Shown here piece after piece: positions 9,529 to 16,101 of a DNA stretch of 47,865 nt (position 1 is the first letter of the stretch; each line of letters starts with the position of its first letter). The DNA is taken from the IMG/VR virus record IMGVR_UViG_3300025132_000063, positions 1 to 47,865 of that record, one strand, 5' to 3'. The position numbers and the translations under genes are program-made. The DNA comes from a virus. Under the pieces are notes generated by a model. That model was not told the origin of the DNA. It saw only the letters and a list, made by a program, of their open reading frames with translations, and searched no databases.

Positions 9529-9905
9529 CTCTTTGGTTTGAGGAATTAAAGAAAGAGAAAGATGCTTGCTACCATAAGGTCAGAAGCAGATACAAGAAGT
9601 GGCCTTCTGCTTATGCTTCAGGAGCATTAGTACAGTGCAGAAAAGTAGGTGCTAAGAATTGGGGAAACTCAGTTAAGAAAGGTGGGGATAACTTTGCTAG
9701 AGAAAAGGAAGAGGGGCTTCATGGTTGGTTTTCAAGAAGAGGTGGAGATGGTCAGAAAGGTTGGGTTTCCTGCCAGTCATGTGAAGACGATGAACCCGGA
9801 ACTAAACCTTGTGGAAGAAAGGATGCATCTAAAGGAACTAAGCAACGATGTAGGCCGACATGTTCCGCTTGCAAGGATTACAAGAGAAGGAGAGGAACAA
9901 GATGA
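9525..9905 (+). CDS. DUF5872-like Cys-rich protein
   Basis: A 126-residue basic protein. I recognise the segment K-D-A-C-Y-H-K-V with W-P-S-A-Y-A-S-G-A-L-V and C-R-K-V-G-A-K-N-W-G as the conserved core of a family of unknown function (DUF5872, from memory) found in marine phages and large algal viruses. The C-terminus has H-G-W-F-S-R-R-G and repeated Cys pairs (C-Q-S-C, K-P-C-G-R-K, R-C-R-P-T-C-S-A-C), suggesting metal binding. The N-terminus, M-T-L-W-F-E-E-L-K-K, resembles the M-S-W-x-x-I-L-K peptide of its neighbours. ATGA overlaps at both ends place it in a translationally coupled string. Its role is unknown; the basic charge suggests nucleic-acid contact. Confidence 0.8.
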   Translation: MTLWFEELKKEKDACYHKVRSRYKKWPSAYASGALVQCRKVGAKNWGNSVKKGGDNFAREKEEGLHGWFSRRGGDGQKGWVSCQSCEDDEPGTKPCGRKDASKGTKQRCRPTCSACKDYKRRRGTR

Positions 9906-10207
9906 GTTGGTTCACTGTTCTGAAGAAAAGGAAGAAACATCCTGCCTTGGAGAGAGCAGGTGTTAGTGGTTTCAGTAAACCCAAAAGAACTCCTAAACAT
10001 CCTAAGAAATCTCATGTAGTTGTTGTCAGAGATGGCAAGAAGGTCAAGACTATTCGATTTGGAGAACAAGGTGCTGATACAGTAACCGAGAAGAACCCAA
10101 AGGGAAAGAGAAAAAAGAAGAGGGCTTCGTTCAAGGCTCGTCATGCTAAGAACATCAAGAGAGGGAAGACCTCTGCTGCATACTGGGCAGATAAAGTAAA
10201 ATGGTGA
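9902..10207 (+). CDS. Small basic protein, DUF6321-like
   Basis: A 101-residue, strongly basic protein. The core S-H-V-V-V-V-R-D-G-K-K, then T-I-R-F-G-E-Q-G, then S-F-K-A-R-H-A-K-N-I and the C-terminal A-A-Y-W-A-D-K-V-K-W match a small family I know from phages and nucleocytoviruses (DUF6321, from memory; function unknown). I chose the ATG at 9902, which overlaps the previous stop as ATGA and gives the N-terminus M-S-W-F-T-V-L-K-K, the recurrent leader peptide of this region. An in-frame upstream start at 9860 would sit inside the previous gene. Confidence 0.8.
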   Translation: MSWFTVLKKRKKHPALERAGVSGFSKPKRTPKHPKKSHVVVVRDGKKVKTIRFGEQGADTVTEKNPKGKRKKKRASFKARHAKNIKRGKTSAAYWADKVKW

Positions 10208-10211
10208 TAAT

Positions 10212-10364
10212 ATGAAATGGTGGAATGTAATAAAGAATGAAATGATGGATATGGGTGGCACTACTGGCAGTGAGATAAAACCTGCAAAGGATATGGAAGA
10301 AGCAAGGGAACATCCAATTGACCCTGCTCTTGCTGAAGAAGAACAAGAAATAGACGGTGAATAA
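10212..10364 (+). CDS. Small ORF (50 aa) with MKWW leader
   Basis: A 50-residue acidic protein starting M-K-W-W-N-V-I-K-N, another variant of the W-x-x-I-x-K leader. It starts four bases after the upstream stop, preceded by GGTGATAAT, a good ribosome binding site for this genome. It ends one base before the next ATG. The product has no Cys residues or membrane segment. The start signal and shared leader support it as real. Function unknown. Confidence 0.6.
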   Translation: MKWWNVIKNEMMDMGGTTGSEIKPAKDMEEAREHPIDPALAEEEQEIDGE

Positions 10365-10365
10365 A

Positions 10366-10596
10366 ATGACAGAAGAAAAGAAAAGTGTAAGACAATTAGA
10401 AAGAGAACTAGCGAATGCAAGAGCAGAGCAATATGCTCATCATAACAATAAATCAACTGCAAATAGAGATTTGTCAGTTGGTGGTGTAGACCCTAATACG
10501 GTTGAGAAGAAGTCGCCTAATTCGGCAGACATACCTGATGCTATCCTGCTACCTAAGAAAAGAAAACCTAAAACACCAAACAATCCTTGGGGATGA
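10366..10596 (+). CDS. Small hypothetical protein (76 aa)
   Basis: A 76-residue hydrophilic protein with an N-terminal charged helix (S-V-R-Q-L-E-R-E-L-A-N-A) and a Pro/Lys-rich, probably disordered C-terminus. The ATG at 10366 follows the upstream stop in TAAAATG. An in-frame start three codons earlier would overlap that stop. It belongs to the string of small genes between portal and ligase. I do not recognise the family. Confidence 0.65.
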   Translation: MTEEKKSVRQLERELANARAEQYAHHNNKSTANRDLSVGGVDPNTVEKKSPNSADIPDAILLPKKRKPKTPNNPWG

Positions 10597-10601
10597 TTAA
10601 G

Positions 10602-11705
10602 ATGGATAATTCGTTCATGGATATACTTCGGAAAGAAGATGAGTCTGTGGATGAACCAAAAGTAGAAACTATCCCTCAGTTGTTAGACCGTGTTGCAGAT
10701 AAAAATCTAAAAGACACTGAGGTACTAATAAGGATATTAGACATATACTCAAAGAACTCTAATTTATCAGACTCTAAAATGCGACCCATCCTAAGAAAAT
10801 TCTTAGATATCTTTTCTGATAGAATAAATGACATAACATCATTAGTCAGAGGGCTATCCAAGAAAAGTGGATTTAACAAGTTAAGAAAGAAATTCGGAGG
10901 AAGATACTTTCCTGCATTTGCTAGATATACTAAGGACAAAGATGAGAAGAATGAATCTATAATTGAAATCATAAAATATAACAATAAAGATGCGGATAAC
11001 CTTTACCTTATGCTTATACGAGAAATTCCGGGTCTATCGACTACTGGTGGTGGTATCAGTGAAAAGAAGTACACGGAAGTTCTGAGTTATGTAGAGGATA
11101 TCGTGGATAATATAATGGATTTCAGTGAGTCAAAGGATAAGTTACAAGAAGCAATAGAAGTAGTGAAAGAGAAAGATACTGAAAAAATATCTGAGTCTTT
11201 CGAGAAAATAAGAAATAACATGTTGAACACCTTTACTGAGATGGCAATTGAGGTATCTGATTTCAAGGATGTTGCAGAAGATAAGGGATTCGATGGGCTT
11301 GAAGATGTTATAGACATGGGCTATATTGGAAGAGAAAGTAATATCTTTGACAAACTCAGTGGTAATTTAAAATTCTCAGTTGAGTATTTGGAAGTGGCTT
11401 TTTCATATGTTAGTCGAGTAGTTTCAATTCTAAGTGATATATCAATACAAGAAATTGGTTCTGATTTACAATCTTTAGTAGCAGATAATCCTTTGATTCA
11501 GGTAAACATCCCTGATGCTGAACCTGAAGATACTGAACCTAAAGTTATTGACAATAAGGTTTTAGCAATGGCAAAATTAACATTCTCTACTATGGAAAGA
11601 CTAGTTGATGATATTGATGGATATACATTTAAAATACCTAATGACGATGATATAGTAGTTGACTTAGAAGAAGATAAATTGAAAGAATTCACAAAAACAA
11701 AATAA
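10602..11705 (+). CDS. Hypothetical helical protein (367 aa)
   Basis: A 367-residue, acidic, almost wholly helical protein with several coiled-coil-like stretches. It begins M-D-N-S-F-M-D-I-L-R-K, a weaker form of the leader peptide seen in its neighbours. The ATG at 10602 follows GGATGATTAAG, the start context repeated elsewhere in this window. There is no signal peptide or catalytic motif. It is the only mid-sized gene in the small-gene cluster. Composition resembles the two large unknown proteins at the window start, but I cannot show homology. It could be a scaffold-like or internal head protein. Confidence 0.7.
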   Translation: MDNSFMDILRKEDESVDEPKVETIPQLLDRVADKNLKDTEVLIRILDIYSKNSNLSDSKMRPILRKFLDIFSDRINDITSLVRGLSKKSGFNKLRKKFGGRYFPAFARYTKDKDEKNESIIEIIKYNNKDADNLYLMLIREIPGLSTTGGGISEKKYTEVLSYVEDIVDNIMDFSESKDKLQEAIEVVKEKDTEKISESFEKIRNNMLNTFTEMAIEVSDFKDVAEDKGFDGLEDVIDMGYIGRESNIFDKLSGNLKFSVEYLEVAFSYVSRVVSILSDISIQEIGSDLQSLVADNPLIQVNIPDAEPEDTEPKVIDNKVLAMAKLTFSTMERLVDDIDGYTFKIPNDDDIVVDLEEDKLKEFTKTK

Positions 11706-11731
11706 ACTGAGGCATAGTAGGAGAGGATATG

Positions 11732-12052
11732 ATGGCGTGGCAGGAGATACTGAAAGCGTCTGACTTTTTAGAGAAACTAGAACCTAAGAAAAAGAAAAAA
11801 CTCAAAAAACTTCTACAAATTACTCAACCAACAAAGAACATGGGAGATGAGATGACCAAGTTGGAAAATCTGATTGAAGAACTAGAAAGTCTTGACTTAG
11901 TTAAAACAGATAAGGTTCTCACTAAGAAAGTAAAATCTTTTAGAGAAAAGAATCTAGACATACTCGCAAGTGCTGCGGAATTACGCAAGGACTATCAAAC
12001 ACTGTATGACCAAATCAGAAGTGTAGCGTACCCGAAGGGGGCGAAGAAGTGA
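11732..12052 (+). CDS. Small coiled-coil protein with MAWQEILK leader
   Basis: A 106-residue, Lys/Glu-rich protein predicted to form two long helices (for example M-T-K-L-E-N-L-I-E-E-L). It begins M-A-W-Q-E-I-L-K, the shared leader. Two ATGs lie in tandem (11729 and 11732); GGAGAGGAT upstream suits either, and I chose the second because it gives the leader its standard form. The stop overlaps the next small frame as GTGA. Function unknown. Confidence 0.7.
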   Translation: MAWQEILKASDFLEKLEPKKKKKLKKLLQITQPTKNMGDEMTKLENLIEELESLDLVKTDKVLTKKVKSFREKNLDILASAAELRKDYQTLYDQIRSVAYPKGAKK

Positions 12053-12123
12053 AACTCAGAGTAGTTCAAGAAATAGAATGGCACAAGGGAATGAGTTTAC
12101 CAATGTTAGGTGATGAAGAATGA
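12049..12123 (+). CDS. Mini-ORF (24 aa) between coupled genes
   Basis: A 24-codon frame with a GTG start overlapping the upstream stop (GTGA) and a stop overlapping the next start (ATGA). A strong ribosome binding site, GAAGGGGG, sits about seven bases upstream. The product (M-K-L-R-V-V-Q-E-I-E-W-H) is too short to classify. Exact overlaps on both sides suggest it is translated, perhaps mainly to couple the flanking genes. Confidence 0.4.
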   Translation: MKLRVVQEIEWHKGMSLPMLGDEE

Positions 12124-12368
12124 GTTGGAAAGAGATATTAAAATCGGATGAATTTTGCGATGAATGTGGAGATAGAATTAAAGATGGAGAATCTTATCCT
12201 GTTGAGTCTATGCCCCAAGATTTTCATTCGGGCAAGAAAGGAGAAAGTGCAACCCTTTGTGAGCATTGTTATGATGAATTAGGTATACCTACTAAAGATT
12301 GGGCTAAAGACCTGAACCCTTTCTTATTTATGAACGTCAGCAGGAAACCATCAGATAAAAAGGAGTGA
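12120..12368 (+). CDS. Small zinc-ribbon protein with MSWKEILK leader
   Basis: An 82-residue protein. After the leader M-S-W-K-E-I-L-K it carries C13-x2-C16 and C47-x2-C50, with a His at 36. This spacing fits a four-Cys zinc-binding domain of the LIM/treble-clef or zinc-ribbon type. Zinc sites of this size usually mediate protein or nucleic-acid contacts. It overlaps the preceding mini-ORF by ATGA. No specific family is recognised. Confidence 0.75.
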   Translation: MSWKEILKSDEFCDECGDRIKDGESYPVESMPQDFHSGKKGESATLCEHCYDELGIPTKDWAKDLNPFLFMNVSRKPSDKKE

Positions 12369-12373
12369 TTTAG

Positions 12374-12661
12374 ATGAGTTGGAAAAATACACTAAAGAAA
12401 AACCATAATGACATCTTTGGTGAAGACCCTGAAGATATGCTTGATTTCATGAATGTAACACCTAGAATGAAAGCGGAAGCAGAAAGAAGAAAGGCTAGAA
12501 GAATTTCAACTAAGGATTCAACAGGGCAGGATGAAGAAGCGGCTAAGAGAACTGAGGATAAAGAAGCAGAACTACTGGCTATGATACGAGAGCGAAACAA
12601 GGCTGCTAGAGAGAAACCAAATCAACCTGTTGAGAAACTTATAGAATGGGTAGAAGGGTGA
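12374..12661 (+). CDS. Small charged protein with MSWKNTLKK leader
   Basis: A 95-residue, highly charged protein that begins M-S-W-K-N-T-L-K-K. An acidic patch (E-D-P-E-D-M-L-D-F-M) is followed by a long Lys/Arg/Glu-rich helix. The ATG follows GGAGTGATTTAG, an extended form of the local start context. It has no Cys residues or membrane segment and no recognised family. It may be a prohead-internal or decoration-type protein if the leader is a targeting tag; that is inference. Confidence 0.7.
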   Translation: MSWKNTLKKNHNDIFGEDPEDMLDFMNVTPRMKAEAERRKARRISTKDSTGQDEEAAKRTEDKEAELLAMIRERNKAAREKPNQPVEKLIEWVEG

Positions 12662-12667
12662 TTTAGA

Positions 12668-12979
12668 ATGAGTTGGGAAGATATACTAAAAGCACCGCCA
12701 ATAAGAAATCCTAGAGAATCAGAGTTCAATGATAATGTCAATGACAATCTATCATGGCCTGAGTACGTTGACTTATTCAAAGAGAAGGCAGACCCAATAA
12801 TTGAAAGACAAGGTAGGCTGAAAATGGATTATGCAGATGTTAAACTCACTGACTTGAAAATGACAGAGAAGAAGGCTATGGAAGTAGCAAGGGAACTATA
12901 CAAAGGCAAAGGCTACGGTGCAATATTCGCAGACAATGGCATACTTACATTCAAACTAAAAGGAGAAGGAAAAATATGA
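12668..12979 (+). CDS. Small protein with MSWEDILK leader
   Basis: A 103-residue protein that begins M-S-W-E-D-I-L-K-A and repeats a related peptide internally near residue 28 (L-S-W-P-E-Y-V-D-L-F-K). The C-terminal half (K-K-A-M-E-V-A-R-E-L-Y-K-G-K-G ... G-I-L-T-F-K-L) looks like a small alpha/beta domain. The start follows GGGTGATTTAGA, and the stop overlaps the next start as ATGA. Family unknown. Confidence 0.7.
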   Translation: MSWEDILKAPPIRNPRESEFNDNVNDNLSWPEYVDLFKEKADPIIERQGRLKMDYADVKLTDLKMTEKKAMEVARELYKGKGYGAIFADNGILTFKLKGEGKI

Positions 12980-13206
12980 GTAAGAAAGAAGAAAACAATG
13001 AGATGTTATTATTGATGAAAGAACTAGTGGACAAGGTTAATGCCTTGGAGAAAGCAGTATACAACAAGGACAATATATTGATGAAGTCAGGATTTGTTGT
13101 GCGTAATACACCAACACCTTCAATATCAAACGTTGAAGTTCCCGATGGCGGTAGTTTGTCTTGGGATGAGATTCGTAAAATGACAGAAAAAATGGAGGGA
13201 AGATAA
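12976..13206 (+). CDS. Small protein with C-terminal LSWDEIRK motif
   Basis: A 76-residue protein. The N-terminal half is a heptad-like helix (L-L-L-M-K-E-L-V-D-K-V), the middle is Pro/Thr-rich, and the C-terminus has L-S-W-D-E-I-R-K at 61-68. That is close to the leader peptide found at the N-termini of neighbouring proteins and at the scaffold C-terminus. ATGA overlaps the preceding gene and TAATG the following one. Function unknown. Confidence 0.65.
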   Translation: MSKKEENNEMLLLMKELVDKVNALEKAVYNKDNILMKSGFVVRNTPTPSISNVEVPDGGSLSWDEIRKMTEKMEGR

Positions 13207-13427
13207 TGCCGGAAAAAGTAACTAGAGAAGAAAAAATAGTAGAATTGGCTATTGAAAAAGCCAAAGAGATAATACAGGAAGCAGGACATCTTGGTAGGAT
13301 AGAAAATACTGATGATGTCATGGGTGAAGAAGTCAAAGTAAAGAGACCTAAGAAAAACCCTGCTGAAGAGAAACTCCCTAAAACTAGTAATATTGAGGGT
13401 AATGCAGATTTAGTGAATGAAGGATAG
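13206..13427 (+). CDS. Small hypothetical protein (73 aa)
   Basis: A 73-residue hydrophilic protein with an N-terminal amphipathic helix (V-E-L-A-I-E-K-A-K-E-I-I) and a basic, Pro-containing tail that is probably disordered. The ATG overlaps the upstream stop as TAATG. It is the last of the small genes before the ligase. It lacks the Trp leader peptide of its neighbours. No family recognised. Confidence 0.6.
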   Translation: MPEKVTREEKIVELAIEKAKEIIQEAGHLGRIENTDDVMGEEVKVKRPKKNPAEEKLPKTSNIEGNADLVNEG

Positions 13428-13447
13428 AGAGAAGGTTTTGATGTATA

Positions 13448-16033
13448 ATGAAATCTTCAGGTGTATCTTTCGAGAAAGAAACTGAGGCTCTTACTAAAAG
13501 AGTATTAGATTTTTTCGAGAGAGTTAGATACTCCTATCTTTCTGCTAAAGAAAATCCCAAAGAGTATGGGAAGAAATGGAAATCCACTATTAAAAACATT
13601 AGAGAAAACTTTGATGGGCTTGGTAAGTTTTCTGAAATACTCAAAGAAAAGATAAACGAGAAAGACCTCTTTGATGATAGAGCAGCAGACCCTGAATCAA
13701 CCATTGCAAAGAAGGTCTATGAAGACGTAAAGAGAATGAGGTTTGAAACGTCTGAGGTAAGTGACCCATTTTCAAAACAACTAGGTGACAAGGTATTGGA
13801 CACCTTGTTAGAAGATGAAGCAGTATTCGCTTCATTCATTCACTATGCCTTGAGAAGCCATGCTAACACACTACCAAAGAAAGCATGGGAAGAGGCTAAA
13901 CTAAAGCCGGACGAGATAACACAGAACTCAATCGGTTTGGATATAGAGGTCAATGATATTCCTCTATACATCATTGAGCATTATGGTGATGATAAGGATA
14001 CCAAGAGAGTCAAGGGTAAATTCGACAAAGCATTATCCTTACTCAAAGAAGTTTACCGAAGTCGATATAGCAAAGAACAGTGGGATAATCTAAAAGACTT
14101 AGATATCGCTAAATCTGATGAAGAAAAGGCAGAAGTAGATTTTTTAATACCAAATAAACCAATGTATCGTATCTTTGAACTAGAAGATATGAAGGAGATA
14201 CTGGGTCTTAGTGGGGAGTATGTGGTTCAAGAAAAATATGATGGTATGCGAGTTCAGATTCACAAGTTCAATAATAAAGTCAAAATATTCTCATATAACG
14301 AGAAAGATATCACAGATAAATGTCCTGACCAAGTAGAAAAGATGGAAAACAAAGCCTTCGGTGATTGTATCCTAGATGGAGAACTAATGTTATTCGATGG
14401 TGATGAGGCTCTTCACAGAGCAGACACAATCACTCATGTCTTCAAGAAGAAACTAGATGGTGGAAAATTAAGACTGCATGTTTTTGATATAATGAGACAT
14501 GAAGGTAAGGATTTGACTGATGAGCCTCTAAGAGAAAGAATCAACATCCTGCTTTATCAATTCTCACAACATTCATCTGAGCCATTAGCATTTCCTTCTA
14601 AGAAAGATACAAGAATTGCAGACTCCATGAAAGAAGTAGGTGATTATGCTGAGAAGATAATGGAGATGCCAACATCTGAAGGTGTTGTCATAAAGGATAT
14701 TGAATCAACTTATTACATTGGGAAGAAAAAGAATCCAAAGTGGATTAAGTGGAAGAAGTTCGTTGACTTGGATGTAATTGTTCTAGATATGAAGAAAACT
14801 GGTAGTGGGATGTATTCTTACACAATGGGTGCAGGGCCATTGACTGCGGAAGAAAAGAGAGATATGAAATCTGTCGAATATGAAGACAAAGACTACGCCC
14901 CAGTAGGTAAGGCTCTGAATACAAAGATAGAGGTAGGCATCGGTAGCATAATACGAGTAAAGGTTGATGAGGTGAATAAAAAGAAAGGGGGATTCAGTCT
15001 TTATTCAGCCAAGTTAATCGAACTACCTGAAGTAGATGAGCCGGACAAGATTCGTACTTTAGAACAATTATCATCTAAGACTAAGAAATCACTATCAGGA
15101 ATTTTAGAACCAGTTACTACACCAAAAAGCCTAGTGAATCCATTAGCAGTGGTAGCGGAATTACAGGCTAAAGATTCCAAGAAAGTAAAGAAATACCTTG
15201 TTACAGATTACATTCATGGAGAAGCAGAAATAATCTTCAAGAGTGATGTTGAGGGTTTTACTGTTTACGGTCTCAAAGGAGATAAACTAATGGAAAAGAA
15301 TGCCATAGTAAATATGGAAGAAATGAAAGACCAGTTATCTAAGTTCATAAAAACTAGAAAATCCAAGTTAAGAGTCATTATAAGAAATATCATAGATGAG
15401 AATGGTTCACCTATGTCTTTTGATGACTTAGAAGAAAAACTTAGAGCAGAAGCATCGGATGCCTATGATGAGGTTTTCTCTCTTCAACCTAGAGAACTAT
15501 TACAATGGATGAAGAATCAAGATGCCTATGTTGAACTATCTAGCAATAGGTTCGACAATTCACCTGAAGTTATAATAAAAGATACTGAAGATTCAGAGGC
15601 TGCTGGTAAGTTTGAAGTTAGACAAAGAGACGATGGGAACATAGACTTCATTATAGAAACTGACAAAGACAGAATGGCTTGGTTGATAGATATAGATGAA
15701 CCAACAGATATCTACGACTTATTCGGTAAATCAGGCAAGTATCCTGCTAGGGTGTCTGATAAAATAGATAGCACTAAAGTTCTAGATAGTGGGGAATTAA
15801 TATTCGGAGTTCAAAAACACGGCTATCACGAATATAGAATGGAAGGAGATAAATTTCAGTCACGAATACATTTCAGAGTTGTGCCTCTAAAGGAGAAGAA
15901 GTCTTGGATTGTCTTTACTGGTAAACAACAAAAGATGCTAGATAAGGATAAAAACGAAGATGTTGTTAATATTAAACACGATAAGTATCGCAACTTAGAG
16001 TTGCCTGAAGCATTAACTCCTGATGATGAATGA
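13448..16033 (+). CDS. ATP-dependent DNA ligase with large N- and C-terminal extensions
   Basis: Seals nicks in duplex DNA through an enzyme-AMP intermediate. Superfamily motifs are all present: motif I E-K-Y-D-G-M-R with the adenylated K263, motif III D310-G-E, motif IIIa L-H-V-F-D-I-M near 345, motif IV E411-G-V-V-I-K and motif V K431-W-I-K-W-K-K. An OB-fold follows to about residue 530. The 861-residue protein is far longer than a minimal viral ligase. Residues 1-230 are helical and may be a DNA-binding domain. Residues about 560-720 are unassigned. Residues about 722-835 resemble the LigD 3'-phosphoesterase fold without its catalytic His. It sits between small head genes and the protease, not with replication genes. 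Confidence 0.9.
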   Translation: MKSSGVSFEKETEALTKRVLDFFERVRYSYLSAKENPKEYGKKWKSTIKNIRENFDGLGKFSEILKEKINEKDLFDDRAADPESTIAKKVYEDVKRMRFETSEVSDPFSKQLGDKVLDTLLEDEAVFASFIHYALRSHANTLPKKAWEEAKLKPDEITQNSIGLDIEVNDIPLYIIEHYGDDKDTKRVKGKFDKALSLLKEVYRSRYSKEQWDNLKDLDIAKSDEEKAEVDFLIPNKPMYRIFELEDMKEILGLSGEYVVQEKYDGMRVQIHKFNNKVKIFSYNEKDITDKCPDQVEKMENKAFGDCILDGELMLFDGDEALHRADTITHVFKKKLDGGKLRLHVFDIMRHEGKDLTDEPLRERINILLYQFSQHSSEPLAFPSKKDTRIADSMKEVGDYAEKIMEMPTSEGVVIKDIESTYYIGKKKNPKWIKWKKFVDLDVIVLDMKKTGSGMYSYTMGAGPLTAEEKRDMKSVEYEDKDYAPVGKALNTKIEVGIGSIIRVKVDEVNKKKGGFSLYSAKLIELPEVDEPDKIRTLEQLSSKTKKSLSGILEPVTTPKSLVNPLAVVAELQAKDSKKVKKYLVTDYIHGEAEIIFKSDVEGFTVYGLKGDKLMEKNAIVNMEEMKDQLSKFIKTRKSKLRVIIRNIIDENGSPMSFDDLEEKLRAEASDAYDEVFSLQPRELLQWMKNQDAYVELSSNRFDNSPEVIIKDTEDSEAAGKFEVRQRDDGNIDFIIETDKDRMAWLIDIDEPTDIYDLFGKSGKYPARVSDKIDSTKVLDSGELIFGVQKHGYHEYRMEGDKFQSRIHFRVVPLKEKKSWIVFTGKQQKMLDKDKNEDVVNIKHDKYRNLELPEALTPDDE

Positions 16034-16101
16034 ATCGCTTACTTGATATAGTAAGTGGTTCAGGTGTTGAGAGTGTTGTTACAACAGGAGGTTTTGATTA
16101 A
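16030..16101 (+). CDS. Possible leader ORF (23 aa) before the prohead protease
   Basis: A 23-codon frame whose ATG overlaps the ligase stop (ATGA) and whose stop lies a few bases past the AGGAGG that may serve the protease gene. The product (M-N-R-L-L-D-I-V-S-G-S-G-V) is not recognised. It may couple ligase translation to the protease. It overlaps the longest protease frame, so only one of them uses this stretch productively, or the protease starts later. Confidence 0.3.
   Translation: MNRLLDIVSGSGVESVVTTGGFD

Noticed and set aside
9649-9966. 105-residue frame overlapping the DUF5872-like gene
   Set aside because: It is out of frame with two conserved-looking genes that cover the same bases and has no ribosome binding site.
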